From: Clostridia bacterium
GTDB lineage: Bacteria; Bacillota; Clostridia; Christensenellales; Aristaeellaceae
Direction of reading: 5' to 3'
Assembly (NCBI GenBank): GCA_017465155.1
Contig: JAFTWV010000132.1
Location: 1 to 45,863, forward strand
DNA: 45,863 nucleotides
In this document: positions 31,473 through 40,930 of the stretch, in pieces
Layout of the letters: the number at the start of each line of letters is the position of its first letter
Position numbering within the stretch: the first letter of the stretch is position 1
The notes under the pieces: generated by a model
The model's input: only the letters and a program-made list of their open reading frames with translations
Told to the model about the DNA's origin: nothing
The model's database searches: none
Position numbers and translations under genes: made by a program

Positions 31473-33254
31473 TCATATCATGGCTTCCATCTGTGCAGCA
31501 ATCATCTCCACATGCCGCCGTGCCTGACTGGCCGCTGCTGCGGACTCCGCAGGGGTGACGGGCGTATCGCCCATCAGGCCCACAAACTGGCTCACCTTCA
31601 GGCCCAGCGCTTCCTGCATCGCGGCGTCGCTGCCCTGCGGGGCAACGAGATAGTAGCACAGCAGGCTGTCCTCCTGCCCCATGCGGTGGGCGCGGTCTTC
31701 TGCCTGCGAATGTACGGCCGGCGACCAGTCCAGCTCGCCGAAAACAACGCAGGTGGCCCTTTGCAGGTTCAGACCGCTGGCAGCACGCAGGCTGATGCAC
31801 AGTACGTCGGTTTTGCCGGACATGAAGCGGTCGACCGCCTGCGCCTTCATGCTGATGGTCTCCCGGCCGGTGATAAAGCCGGGATGATAGTGCTTCAATT
31901 CCTGCTTATATGTATCCATCACTGCATGGTGATGGGCGAAGAGCAGCACCTTTTCGCCTGCGTCCAGCAGCGCGCGCACAAACTGGCATACATAGGGCGC
32001 CTTCGCCACGCCGGTGGCCTGCCGGACATGCTGGGAGATTGATTCCTCCAGCATTGCGCGGGTTTGCGGCGTGAGCGTGCCGTCCTGCTTCCAGCGGATC
32101 ACATCCGGCAGGATAGGCGCCATGAGCTGGGCGTAGAGCTTGTCGTTCCAGTCCAACTCCTGTACGGCGCGGCGCTTGGGCGGCAGCTCCTTGAGCACGT
32201 CCTGCTTGGTGCGGCGAAGCATCAGCCCCTCCCGGCGCAGGTAGGCTCCCAGCAGGTCGGGCTTGACGACCACTGCGTTTCCGTAGCCGTAGCACCATTC
32301 GCGGGAGAAGGACTCCCAGTCGCCGAGAAAGTGGAAATCGAGGATGTTGATCACGTTCCAGATTTCGCCGCCGGTGTTGTAGATGGGCGTGCCGGAAAGG
32401 CCGATGACGCGCTCACAGCTTTCGGACAGGAGGGACGCGGCGGAGTACTTTTCCGTGCCGGTATGGCGCAGCTCCTGCACCTCATCAAAGATGACGGCGC
32501 GGAAGCCGAGCGCCGGAAGTACCTCCTTCCAGCCGCGCAGGAGGAGGTAGTGCATCACATAGATATCCGCTTCGGGCAATTCATAGGGCTTGAGGCCGCG
32601 GATGACGTGCACACGCGGCGGCTCGCCGTGCAGCCGCAGAAAGCGGCAGGCTTCCTCCGTCCAGTTGCGGGTCAGGTGCGCCGGGGGGATGACCAGCGCG
32701 GGGAAGGAATCTGTTGCGGCGAGGTAGGAGAGGGCCTGCACGGTTTTGCCAAGACCCATTTCGTCCGCAAGGAGGCAACGGTCGTGCTGCATGAGGAATG
32801 CGAGACCCTCCTGCTGGAAGGGGCGCAGCTCGCCCGTGAAGGTACCCTCCGGCGGCGTCATGCGCTCGGGCAGCCGGGAAGCCAGCTCGCGGCGGACGGC
32901 ATGGTCACGGCAGTCCTGCACGGCCTTGTCCCACAGTGCACGGTCACGGGGCGATATCTCCAGCGGGAAGCGAAGCATCAGCCACATCAGATCGCCGACC
33001 ATCCGGCGGTGTGCCGTGAAGCGTGCTTCTCCGCGTCTGCTGCCCGCGCTGCCGGGGAAGAGCCGCTTGCACATTTCCGTAACAGACGGGTCGCCTTTGA
33101 CGGTCCAGCACTTGCTGCGGCGGTTGTAGGACAGCGTGCCGTAGGTGCGGGAGGGCCGGGGTGGCTCGCGAAGGTACGCCGGGAGGAGAGCGTCTTCCGG
33201 TTCGTCGGGCTGGTCGAACTGCAGCTCGTCGAGGTAGTCCATTTCGTAGTCCAT
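31473..33254 (-). CDS. SNF2-family DNA-dependent ATPase/helicase
   Basis: This 593-residue protein has a SMARCAL1-like SNF2 core: motif I DEMGLGKT at 164-171, motif II DEVQ at 257-260, motif III LSGTPIYN, and motif VI AEDRAHRMGQ in the second RecA-like lobe. The first 135 residues are unrecognised. There is no SWIM or HNH domain. These ATPases translocate on DNA and remodel forks or act in anti-phage systems. The gene lies 95 bases after a small PD-(D/E)XK-like nuclease gene. CGGAG lies about nine bases before the ATG at 33254, which I prefer over the frame starting at 33293. Confidence 0.9.
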   Translation of the reverse strand: MDYEMDYLDELQFDQPDEPEDALLPAYLREPPRPSRTYGTLSYNRRSKCWTVKGDPSVTEMCKRLFPGSAGSRRGEARFTAHRRMVGDLMWLMLRFPLEISPRDRALWDKAVQDCRDHAVRRELASRLPERMTPPEGTFTGELRPFQQEGLAFLMQHDRCLLADEMGLGKTVQALSYLAATDSFPALVIPPAHLTRNWTEEACRFLRLHGEPPRVHVIRGLKPYELPEADIYVMHYLLLRGWKEVLPALGFRAVIFDEVQELRHTGTEKYSAASLLSESCERVIGLSGTPIYNTGGEIWNVINILDFHFLGDWESFSREWCYGYGNAVVVKPDLLGAYLRREGLMLRRTKQDVLKELPPKRRAVQELDWNDKLYAQLMAPILPDVIRWKQDGTLTPQTRAMLEESISQHVRQATGVAKAPYVCQFVRALLDAGEKVLLFAHHHAVMDTYKQELKHYHPGFITGRETISMKAQAVDRFMSGKTDVLCISLRAASGLNLQRATCVVFGELDWSPAVHSQAEDRAHRMGQEDSLLCYYLVAPQGSDAAMQEALGLKVSQFVGLMGDTPVTPAESAAAASQARRHVEMIAAQMEAMI

Positions 33255-33349
33255 TTGTATTAGCTCCGTGATCGGCAGGTGCCTCCACCTCATCGGTCAG
33301 CGCAGACGAAGACGGATGAGGCGGACGCTTCGGATGGGACAATGTGCTG

Positions 33350-33706
33350 TTACAGCGCAATCCCCCACAGCCTGTTCAGGCAGATCAGCCTGACGGGTTT
33401 GCCGAGGATGGTATGCGGCACGGGTACGGTCTTTTCTGTAACAAGGATGAGACTCTTCACCTGCTGACAAGCGGCATATCTGCGCAGCTGCTCCAGAATC
33501 CGGGTTTTCTCGACCTTGCCGCGCTTGATTTCGACGCCCACGCTGCCGCACATCAGGTCGATGCGGCAGCGTGGTGCAAGCTTCACCTCGTGCTCCCATG
33601 GGATTCCGGCTGTGTTCAGCGCGTCCATCACGAGACGGTGCAGGTCGTATTCTCCCTGCTGCAAAGGGGCGCGCAGGGTGGTCAGGGCTTCGTATACGCG
33701 TTCCAT
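33350..33706 (-). CDS. small PD-(D/E)XK-like nuclease
   Basis: This 118-residue protein has the core of a restriction-like nuclease: E40 on the first helix region, RIDLMCG with D50, then VGVEIKRG with E59 and K61, and the alpha-helix QLRRYA with Q73. That is the D-x8-E-x-K layout followed by Q-x3-Y. The call rests on motif spacing only. Its ATG overlaps the PBP1A stop codon (TGATG), so it is translationally coupled to PBP1A and followed by the SNF2 gene. It may supply the cutting activity for the SNF2 motor, in resolution, repair or defence. Confidence 0.7.
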   Translation of the reverse strand: MERVYEALTTLRAPLQQGEYDLHRLVMDALNTAGIPWEHEVKLAPRCRIDLMCGSVGVEIKRGKVEKTRILEQLRRYAACQQVKSLILVTEKTVPVPHTILGKPVRLICLNRLWGIAL

Positions 33707-36498
33707 CAGTAGAGTCCGGCCATGGCCTGTGTCAGGCGGCCCATGGCTGCCGCCACCTCGGAGGTCGAGGGATTCTCCATGCTGATGACGCCCTGCAGGT
33801 TGGTGATGGCGCTCTGCAGCACAGAATACTGCTCGGAGTACACATCCATCGTCAGCAGACGGTTCTGGGCCTGCGAGAGCAGCACCAGCGCGTCGGGGAT
33901 GAGGGTATTCTCAACCACGGGGTTCTCGGAGTAGGTGGTATGCCAGGAGCAGGTGCCGCGGGCGCCATAGACGCTGTAGGAACCCAGATATTCAATCAGC
34001 ACATCCTCGTACTGCGTGCCGAGGAACTGGTACAGCGGATGGCCCTGCGGGATAGAGATCACACCCTGCTCAGCGGTGTTCCAGCAGTAGGGGGAGGCAG
34101 GTTCGCCGCTTTCCAGACAGATGGTCTGCATGGAATGCATCTGGCAGTAAACCGTGGGAACGGTGCCGCTTGCCCACCAGTCTGTGACGACGCCGTAATC
34201 CATCACGTCGCTGCGGCAGGCGTCGGTGGCCAGCTGGCCGGAAACGGCGCAGGTGGTGGCCTTGACAAGGCCATACTGGCTTGCGTCGCCGTCAAGGATG
34301 TCCTTGTTGGACAGGCCCTCGTGGATCTTCTTCATGTAGGCCTGCCACAGGGGTGCGGCGGCGCTGGAGCCTGTGGTCTTGGAGGACAGGGCCTTGTAGT
34401 TGTCGTGTCCCACCCACAGGGCGGAGGAGTAATACCCCGTCATGCCGGCGAAGAACACGCCCTTCTGATCGGAATTGGTGCCGGTTTTGCCGGCGACGGT
34501 CTGCCCGGAGATCTTCGCGTTGGTGCCCGTGCCGGACTTCACTGCGTCCTTGAGCATGTCCACGACGAGATAGGCGGTAGACTCGGAGAATACACGGCGG
34601 CGCTCCTGCTGGGCATGACCGTCCCAGACGACGTTGCCCTCGCTGTCGGAGATGCCCAGCACGCTGATCGGCTCCTGATATACGCCGCCGTCGGCCAGCA
34701 CGCCGAAGGCAACAGCCATCTGCAGGGGCGTGATGCCGCTGGAGCCCAGGGACAGGCCAAAGGGCGTTGCATCGATGTGATCATCGTCTATGCCGAGCCG
34801 GTGAAGGAAGTCCACCGAGCGCTCCACGCCGACCATGGTCATGAGGGTTTGGGCGGCAGCGGTGTTGTGGCTGTTGACGATGGCCTGACGCAGCGTTTGC
34901 GGACCGGCATAGTAGCTGCCGCCGTAGTTGCGGGGCCATGTATCGCGGCCGTTATCATCCTTCCAGCCGGAAATGGGCAGAGGCATGTTGCTGACGATGG
35001 AGGCCGGAGATGCGCCCAGCTCGATGGCCGGAGCGTATACGGCGATGGGCTTGATGGAGGAGCCGACGGGCATGTTCATGTCAACGGCACGGTTGAGGGT
35101 CTTCTTGACCGTCGGAATGGTGCGGCTGCCGACGATGGCTTTCAATTCGCCCGTACGGTAGTCCAGAACGACGGCTGCGGCCTGCGGCTGGATGATCTCG
35201 TCATAGGTGCCGTCGGAGTTGCGGGCACGGTAAATCTTGTCCGACGGGTCGCGCAGGGAGGGGTACTTCGTCCATTTTTCGAGGGTCTCCTCGACGGTCC
35301 GCTGAATGTTGGTGTCGATGGCCAGCTGCACGCGGTAGCCGCCGGTACGGAGCTTGTTTTCCATGGCGTTGCGGTTGGCGGTGGTATCCTCAAGGTCGTT
35401 CAGCTCCAGAAGGATATCCACAACCTCCGTGACCGCATATTCCACATAATGGGCATAATCATACATGCCCGTGCCGGTGTTGGGATCGGTTTTGAGCACG
35501 TTTGCCGTCAGGGGATTAAGCGCCTCCTGATACTGCTCCCAGGTGATGAACTGATTTTCGTACATGCAGCGCAGGACGTAATCTGTGCGGTTGTTGGTGA
35601 TGGAAACATAGTCCACGCCCTCCTTGGCGCGGGTGTAGAAATTTCTGCGGGGATTGTAATAATAGGGGCTGTTGCAGGTACCGGCGAGCATGGCGCATTC
35701 ACGCAGCGTCAGCTCAGACAGCTGCTTGCCGAAATATCCCTCTGCAGCGGTCTGTACGCCATAGTAGCTCTCGCCCAGCCAGATGGTGTTCAGGTAGCAC
35801 TCGAGGATCTCTTCCTTGGTGTAGCGTGTCTCCAGCTGCAGGGCGAGATAGGCCTCCTGAATCTTACGCTTGTAGCTTTGCTCGGAGGACAGGAGGGTAT
35901 TCTTGATCAGCTGCTGGGTGATGGTCGAGCCGCCCTGTGTGCTGGAGGAGGTCAGGTTTGAGACAAATGCGCCCACGATACGCTTGACGTCCACGCCGGT
36001 GTGGGTGTAGAAGCGCGCGTCCTCCACAGCCACGAAGGCCTGCTGCAGGTAGGTGGGCATAGCCTGAATGGATACCATGACGCGGTTCTCGATGCCCTTG
36101 TATTCGGTGATGAGATTGCCGTTGGCGTCATAAATAAAGGACGTCTGAGCCTGTTCGTCCAGCGCGGCGAGGTCGAGGCTGGGCGCGGTTTCCATATAGC
36201 CCTTGGCGATGCCCAGCACCGCGCCCACCAGCGCGAGTCCAACCACGAGGATCAGCACCGCGAAGATGCGCACCACGTTCACCAGTACGCAAAGAATGAA
36301 ATTGGGCTGCTTCACCGCAGGCTTGAAGATGGAGTGCGGGTAGACCCTTGCCTCCTCTTCCAGCAACGGTTCATGCTCAAAGGTATCCTCAGGCACGCCG
36401 TCCCAGAAGTCCTCATGGGCGAAGGCGCGGTCGTCCTGCGGCATATCCCAGTCCTCCGCCTGTTCATCCGGACGGCGGTTACGCTTGTCTCTGCTCAA
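33706..36498 (-). CDS. pbpA: class A penicillin-binding protein 1A
   Basis: This 930-residue bifunctional peptidoglycan synthase has an acidic cytoplasmic N-terminus (1-65), one membrane helix (about 66-98), a GT51 glycosyltransferase domain (about 125-310) with catalytic E159 in FVAVEDARFYTHTG, and a transpeptidase domain with GSSIKP, SHN and KTGTN. A C-terminal cysteine-containing tail of about 200 residues follows. The start is a TTG at 36498: AAGGAGG lies seven bases upstream and no ATG is near. Penicillin acylates the serine of SSIKP. The gene heads a minus-strand array, and the stop codon overlaps the nuclease start. The gene symbol is by analogy and could be ponA. Confidence 0.93.
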   Translation of the reverse strand: MSRDKRNRRPDEQAEDWDMPQDDRAFAHEDFWDGVPEDTFEHEPLLEEEARVYPHSIFKPAVKQPNFILCVLVNVVRIFAVLILVVGLALVGAVLGIAKGYMETAPSLDLAALDEQAQTSFIYDANGNLITEYKGIENRVMVSIQAMPTYLQQAFVAVEDARFYTHTGVDVKRIVGAFVSNLTSSSTQGGSTITQQLIKNTLLSSEQSYKRKIQEAYLALQLETRYTKEEILECYLNTIWLGESYYGVQTAAEGYFGKQLSELTLRECAMLAGTCNSPYYYNPRRNFYTRAKEGVDYVSITNNRTDYVLRCMYENQFITWEQYQEALNPLTANVLKTDPNTGTGMYDYAHYVEYAVTEVVDILLELNDLEDTTANRNAMENKLRTGGYRVQLAIDTNIQRTVEETLEKWTKYPSLRDPSDKIYRARNSDGTYDEIIQPQAAAVVLDYRTGELKAIVGSRTIPTVKKTLNRAVDMNMPVGSSIKPIAVYAPAIELGASPASIVSNMPLPISGWKDDNGRDTWPRNYGGSYYAGPQTLRQAIVNSHNTAAAQTLMTMVGVERSVDFLHRLGIDDDHIDATPFGLSLGSSGITPLQMAVAFGVLADGGVYQEPISVLGISDSEGNVVWDGHAQQERRRVFSESTAYLVVDMLKDAVKSGTGTNAKISGQTVAGKTGTNSDQKGVFFAGMTGYYSSALWVGHDNYKALSSKTTGSSAAAPLWQAYMKKIHEGLSNKDILDGDASQYGLVKATTCAVSGQLATDACRSDVMDYGVVTDWWASGTVPTVYCQMHSMQTICLESGEPASPYCWNTAEQGVISIPQGHPLYQFLGTQYEDVLIEYLGSYSVYGARGTCSWHTTYSENPVVENTLIPDALVLLSQAQNRLLTMDVYSEQYSVLQSAITNLQGVISMENPSTSEVAAAMGRLTQAMAGLY

Positions 36499-36646
36499 TG
36501 CAATGCCTCCTTGATATCGGCATAATGGCATAATCCATCATCATAATTATATCACGGAATCCGGCGGTGCACAACTGCTCCCGGCGCGCCGTCACATAAC
36601 CTTCACGGGACGGATCATCCATCCATATAACGAAGGAGGCGGCCAA

Positions 36647-37312
36647 ATGTCTGCACGATGGTGTAAACTCCGCATGCGTACGGCGGTGCTGTGCCTGCTG
36701 GCCTGCGCAGCGCTGGTGACGGCGGGGGTTCTCTGCCTGGAGCGGAATCTGACGCGGGTTGTGCTGTCGCTGGCACAGGCGCAGGCCCGGGCGCTGGCGG
36801 TTCAGGTGCTCAATGAATCGGCTGCGGAGCTGCTGGCGACGGGCGCGGTGACCTATGACAGTCTGATGCATGTGACGGCGGACGAAAACGGACAGGTGCG
36901 GCTGATTCAGGCAAACACGCCTGAAATGAATCGTCTGGCGTCACAGGCGAGTCTGCTGGCGCAGTCCAAGCTGCAGCAGAAGCCGGACCAGGCGGTAAAG
37001 GTACCGCTGGGCAGCGCGCTGGGACTGACGCTTTTTGCGGGTGCGGGACCGAAAATTCAGGTGCGCATTCTGCCGGTAGGAAGCGTCCATGCCGAATTCC
37101 ACACCGATTTTCAGACAGCCGGCATCAACCAGACGCGGCACCGCGTGTCCCTGACGCTGACGGCACAGGTACAGATGGTGATTCCCACAGGCGCGCAGCG
37201 GGTAGAGGCGAGCACGCAGGTTGCAATGGCGGAGAGCATCATCGTCGGCGAGGTGCCGGAAACCTTTACCGATGTGGGATCTGACATGGAGCTGCTGGAT
37301 CTGGCGCCGTGA
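36647..37312 (+). CDS. yunB: sporulation protein YunB
   Basis: This 221-residue protein has one N-terminal membrane helix (about 11-32) and the YunB pattern: ALAVQVLNESAAELL, VTYDSLMHVTADENGQVRLI, NTPEMNRLASQASLLAQSKL, VPLGSALGLTLFAGAGPKI and a late MVIPTGAQRVEASTQVAMAE. In Bacillus, yunB is a sigma-E gene expressed in the mother cell and is needed for full sporulation efficiency. AAGGAGG lies at 36633-36639. I looked for a sigma-E promoter upstream and found none convincing (CATATAAC is -10-like but lacks a -35). Its presence supports a spore-forming host. Confidence 0.9.
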   Translation: MSARWCKLRMRTAVLCLLACAALVTAGVLCLERNLTRVVLSLAQAQARALAVQVLNESAAELLATGAVTYDSLMHVTADENGQVRLIQANTPEMNRLASQASLLAQSKLQQKPDQAVKVPLGSALGLTLFAGAGPKIQVRILPVGSVHAEFHTDFQTAGINQTRHRVSLTLTAQVQMVIPTGAQRVEASTQVAMAESIIVGEVPETFTDVGSDMELLDLAP

Positions 37313-37500
37313 AGCCGCGGACGCTGCCGGAGCAGCCTTTCTGTATGAAACATGCGCCGCCTGATTTCAGACGGCGCTATGTGTGGCAAACAAAACGGTT
37401 CTTCACAGAAAGTCAGGGAAAAAGCAGGGAAAGCAACGAGGAATGTTCATGCGCCCTGGCCGTCGGAGACCTTCGTTTCCCTCGCTTTCCGGGGAGAACC

Positions 37501-37532
37501 AACAAAACTGCGCACCCGCAATGGATGCGCAG
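37501..37532 (-). terminator. terminator of the SDR gene
   Basis: CTGCGCA / TGCGCAG close an 11-base loop and are followed on the minus strand by TTTTGTTGG. The remaining yunB-SDR gap (37313-37500) holds a CGCCGCC / GACGGCG hairpin near 37350-37376 and nothing else recognised. Confidence 0.7.
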
Positions 37533-37556
37533 CAGGATACGGTATGGAGCAGCAGA

Positions 37557-38315
37557 TCAGAAGGACATCCAGCCGCCGTCCACGGGCAGGGTCACGCCGG
37601 AGACGTACGCGGACTCGTCGCTGGCCAGGAACAGCGCAGCGTTGGCGATGTCAGTCGCCTCGCCGGGCGCGGGGGACAGGCCCAGCACGCCCTGAAGGCG
37701 GGTGTAGCCATCCACGTTCGGACGGCCCATGGCAGCGCCGATCTCCGTCTTGATGCCGCCGGGGGCGATGATGTTGCAGCGGATGCCTTCCTTCTTGTAC
37801 ATATAGGCGGTGTTGCGGCTCATGGCGTTCAGCGCAGCCTTGGAGGCGCAGTACACCGGGCCTGCCGCCTGATGCATGGAGCCGACGGAGGACACGTTGA
37901 TGATATTGCCGCCGTTGCCCTGCTTGAGGAACACCTGGCAGGCCTTACGCATGGCAGCCATGGGGCCATATACATTGATGCCGAAGACGTACTCATACTT
38001 CTCGTCGGAAGCCTCGGCAATGGGAGCCATGTCATCCATAACGCCCGCGTTATTGATCAGGCAGTCCAGCTTGCCGAAGTTCTCCACGGCCGCGTCGATC
38101 ATGCCCTCCACGTCAGCCAGCCTGGATACGTCGCCCGTGTAGGCAACCAGCTTGCCGGGCGCGTCCTTCAGGGACTCCTTGAGCGCTTCCAGACGATCCG
38201 CGCGGCGGGCGACAGCCACCACGTTCGCGCCTTCCTTCACGAACAGCTCCACAATGGCCTTGCCCATGCCGGAGGAAGCGCCGGTCACGACAACAGACTT
38301 GTTTTCCAGCTTCAT
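37557..38315 (-). CDS. short-chain dehydrogenase/reductase (SDR)
   Basis: This 252-residue classical SDR has the NAD(P) motif TGASSGMG near the start, NNAG at about 89-92, and the catalytic S-Y-K triad (NVSSVGS, then PVYCASK). R-x-N-I-I-A-P-G-G and the C-terminal PVDGGWMSF complete the fold. ARRADRLE after strand 2 suggests NADP preference. Substrate unknown; steroid, sugar or fatty-acid carbonyls are common. The ATG at 38315 lies after AAGGAATGG; the frame from 38339 lacks a ribosome site. It has a consensus promoter and its own terminator. Confidence 0.9.
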   Translation of the reverse strand: MKLENKSVVVTGASSGMGKAIVELFVKEGANVVAVARRADRLEALKESLKDAPGKLVAYTGDVSRLADVEGMIDAAVENFGKLDCLINNAGVMDDMAPIAEASDEKYEYVFGINVYGPMAAMRKACQVFLKQGNGGNIINVSSVGSMHQAAGPVYCASKAALNAMSRNTAYMYKKEGIRCNIIAPGGIKTEIGAAMGRPNVDGYTRLQGVLGLSPAPGEATDIANAALFLASDESAYVSGVTLPVDGGWMSF

Positions 38316-38363
38316 CAGAATACCATTCCTTTCATCCATAAAAATTAGGGAAAAGTTGTGTAC

Positions 38364-38392
38364 AGTATATCATGATGCAATTGTATTGTCAA
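38364..38392 (-). promoter_or_regulatory. SDR gene promoter
   Basis: TTGACA at 38392-38387 and TATACT at 38369-38364 are spaced by 17 bases on the minus strand. Confidence 0.88.
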
Positions 38393-38533
38393 CTATTTAA
38401 CGAAGTTGTTTGGCGAAATGATCTGCCTTGGCCGATTGTTCACGGAGTTTCGATGCAGGGCGGCAGGATTCTGCAGGGTGAGCGGCGAATTACGCATGAC
38501 AATGAATCAATCTTTATCAGGAGGCGTTCTTTT

Positions 38534-39280
38534 ATGGGTAAGCACAGAAAGGTCAACTATCGCGCGGAGCAGGCGCGCAAGCGTAACCTCGAAAAGGCGG
38601 AAAACAGCCGCAAGGCTGCCGCGCAGAAGGCATGGTGGGGCAAGAATGGCAAGACGGTGATCATCGCAGCGGCAGCGGCGGTGGTTGTGATTGCAGCAGT
38701 GTGGCTGCTGTGCTCGTACAACATCGGCCCCGGCGGCTCAATCCCGAATTTCTTCGGCAGGCTGATCGGCGTGGAGGAGAACTGGATTGTCGGCAATGCT
38801 GCTGCGGACGGCGAGACGCCCCGCTATTACAAGCTGGCGGCCTATGACGCGCCCGAGGGCTACACCGCAGTCGAATACAATGTTCACAATGACGAGCTCG
38901 TGCAGGACATGCGCTTCAAGGATGAGTCCGGCGAGAAGCTGGTCAGCGATTTCTTCCTGTCCCATGTGCAGGGCCGTACGCCGGAGGATCAGCTGGCAAA
39001 TCTGACCGTCTACATTTCCAGCCTGAAGAACAGCGGCGCGCTGAAGGGCACCATCGCGGGCATGGAGGCAGATTACCTCTACCTCGTTTCGGATGAAAAC
39101 ACCATTGATCAGCCGGGTATGTCTGCCGCGACGCTGGCGATCTACTACAAAACGCCTTACGATGCGATCGTGTCTGTGAACCTGAACAGCAAGGTGACCC
39201 CCGCTGCGGAGGTTCCTACAATGGAGCAGATGCTGGCAGAGGCAGAAGTGCTGCTGGCAAACCTCGAGGTGGTTCAGTAA
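38534..39280 (+). CDS. membrane-anchored protein of unknown function, 248 residues
   Basis: I do not recognise a family. The N-terminus is strongly basic (GKHRKVNYRAEQARKRNLEK), then a membrane helix at about 41-62 (TVIIAAAAAVVVIAAVWLL), then an outer domain of about 180 residues ending in a helical stretch. The domain shows beta-strand-like segments (YYKLAAYDAPEGYTAVEYNV) and no catalytic motif. AGGAGG lies nine bases before the ATG at 38534. It is convergent with the next gene and shares a terminator with it. Confidence 0.72.
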   Translation: MGKHRKVNYRAEQARKRNLEKAENSRKAAAQKAWWGKNGKTVIIAAAAAVVVIAAVWLLCSYNIGPGGSIPNFFGRLIGVEENWIVGNAAADGETPRYYKLAAYDAPEGYTAVEYNVHNDELVQDMRFKDESGEKLVSDFFLSHVQGRTPEDQLANLTVYISSLKNSGALKGTIAGMEADYLYLVSDENTIDQPGMSAATLAIYYKTPYDAIVSVNLNSKVTPAAEVPTMEQMLAEAEVLLANLEVVQ

Positions 39281-39300
39281 AGATCCTTCCATCATATCAT

Positions 39301-39340
39301 AAGCGCCCTCCGGAACCTTGGCTGGCTCCGGAGGGCGCTT
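39301..39340. terminator. bidirectional terminator
   Basis: AAGCGCCCTCCGGA / TCCGGAGGGCGCTT form a 14 bp stem with a 12-base loop, followed by a weak T-run on either strand. It lies between convergent genes. Confidence 0.78.
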
Positions 39341-39367
39341 TCTGGCATGATACAGGCAGGCCTCGGG

Positions 39368-39994
39368 TCAGTTGATCAGCTCGTAGCAGACGTTGTGCTT
39401 GTAAATCACGCCGGTGAAGTACATCACATGCTCTACCTTGACCGTCCCCTGCGGGGTGTTGAACAGCCATTCACAGTAATCGTAGATGTTCTGGCTGCTG
39501 TCAAGTATGAAATCGAACTCGCGCATGCCGTGACCCAGCACGGAGCAGCGGGAATGCTTGGCGTAGCTGAAATGCGGTTCGCCGTATTGCCCGGTCAGAT
39601 AGGCCTGAACGCTGGCATAGGCGGGAGCGAAGTTGCTCAGCACCGCCTGACCGGACAGCTCAAGATGGTAGCCGCTGCGGAATTCATGGAATACGGCAAA
39701 CAGCTCCCCGGCTTTGTTGAAGTGGTAGCCTTTGGCGGTGTAATCCACGCCGAGGTAATTGACGTTGTAGTAGGTCAGCGACTGATGGTACTTCAGGTAG
39801 CCTACAAGGGAGCTGAACCAGTCGCCAGGCTCGAAAAGATCGCCGTCGCTGTTGCCCAGCATGTATTCTTTGATTGTCACGTTGGTGATGCTGTCGCCAA
39901 AGGCCATACCGTCGGGCAGGGCAAAGGTGTTCTCGGCGCTGGCTGCAGGCAGGTACAGGAGCATCAGCAGACAGGTGATGAGCAGCTTTTTCAT
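39368..39994 (-). CDS. secreted protein of unknown function, 208 residues
   Basis: A signal peptide (KKLLITCLLMLLYLPAASA) is followed by a soluble domain with GMAFGDSITNVTIKEYML, KGYHFNKAGELFAVFHEF and VMYFTGVIYKHNVCYELIN. The GDSI string resembles the start of SGNH hydrolases, but the other SGNH blocks are absent, so I do not call it one. GAGGTG precedes the ATG. The gene follows the epimerase gene by 27 bases and they are probably one operon. Confidence 0.72.
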   Translation of the reverse strand: MKKLLITCLLMLLYLPAASAENTFALPDGMAFGDSITNVTIKEYMLGNSDGDLFEPGDWFSSLVGYLKYHQSLTYYNVNYLGVDYTAKGYHFNKAGELFAVFHEFRSGYHLELSGQAVLSNFAPAYASVQAYLTGQYGEPHFSYAKHSRCSVLGHGMREFDFILDSSQNIYDYCEWLFNTPQGTVKVEHVMYFTGVIYKHNVCYELIN

Positions 39995-40021
39995 GAAGAC
40001 ACCTCGCTTGGATCTGAAGGA

Positions 40022-40930
40022 TCAGGCGTGGATCTGAGTGTCCAGCCATTCGACCTGACGGCGCAGGCCCTCCCGCAGGGGCATGTCTGGCATGCGGATG
40101 CCGGCAGACGCCAGCTTGGACAGATCGTAGCAGCGGTGGCAGAGGTGTCCGCTGTACTGCGGATGCGCCTCCAGATAGCCCTCCAGCGGAACGGACTCGA
40201 TCTGCACGGAATGCCCTGTCAGCTCGCCCAGACACACATAGTACGCTGCATTGGTGATCACGTCCGGGCCGCCGATGCAGTAAACCTCGCCATGGGCGGT
40301 GGGGTTATGGAGACAGTCCAGCAGCGCCAGCGCCATATCATCCACGTAAATGGGGTGGATGAGAAAATCGCCGCCGCCTACCAGACGCAGGGGCTTGTCA
40401 GCGCGGATATGCGCCAGCAGATCGGCTTGACGCGATTGCTCCGGATAGCAGCCGGGCAGGAAGCCCGGGCCAAAGATATGACCGGGACGGAAGATCGTTG
40501 TTTTCAGCAGGTCGGGGCAGGCGAGGAAAACCAGCTCCATCTGCCGCTTCAGATCGCCGTAGCCGCCGTCGTGCATGTATTCCGCAGGCTCCTCGGTCTG
40601 AGGGACGCGCTTATGGGCAGGATGGTACACCGAATCGGTAGAGACGACGGCCAGCCGGTCAGTGAAGGCAGGCAGTATGTCCAGATCGATGCGGGCGTGA
40701 TCGGGCGTACGGCAGATGCAGTCGATAGCTGCATCCCAACGAACACCGCAGGAGGCGAGCGCAGCGCGCAGAGCCTGGGGATCGTTGCGGTCAGCCGTCA
40801 CGCCGTGCACGCCCTCCGGCAGGGGGCGAATGCCGCGGGTCACAGCCCAGACAGCGTGTCCCTGCCCGAGCGCCAGCTCCGAAACGCGGCCGCTGAGCTG
40901 GCCGCTTCCGCCGAGAATAAGAAGATTCAT
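40022..40930 (-). CDS. NAD-dependent epimerase/dehydratase family protein (extended SDR)
   Basis: This 302-residue protein has an N-terminal Rossmann motif GGSGQLSG and the extended-SDR order: TRGIRPLPEGVHGVTADRND, CICRTPDH, VVSTDSVYHP, then YGDLKRQMEL with a Tyr-x3-Lys pair (YGDLK) and IFRPGHIFGPGF. The C-terminal half would bind substrate. These proteins act on nucleotide sugars or small carbonyl compounds; nothing nearby points to one. It is followed closely by the secreted 208-residue protein. Confidence 0.88.
   Translation of the reverse strand: MNLLILGGSGQLSGRVSELALGQGHAVWAVTRGIRPLPEGVHGVTADRNDPQALRAALASCGVRWDAAIDCICRTPDHARIDLDILPAFTDRLAVVSTDSVYHPAHKRVPQTEEPAEYMHDGGYGDLKRQMELVFLACPDLLKTTIFRPGHIFGPGFLPGCYPEQSRQADLLAHIRADKPLRLVGGGDFLIHPIYVDDMALALLDCLHNPTAHGEVYCIGGPDVITNAAYYVCLGELTGHSVQIESVPLEGYLEAHPQYSGHLCHRCYDLSKLASAGIRMPDMPLREGLRRQVEWLDTQIHA

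Noticed and set aside
33571-35961. Open frame of 796 codons on the plus strand opposite PBP1A
   Set aside because: Antisense shadow of a gene with complete catalytic motifs; no start signal.
39368-39994. SGNH hydrolase suggested by a GDSI string
   Set aside because: Only block I is vaguely present; the glycine, asparagine and histidine blocks are absent.
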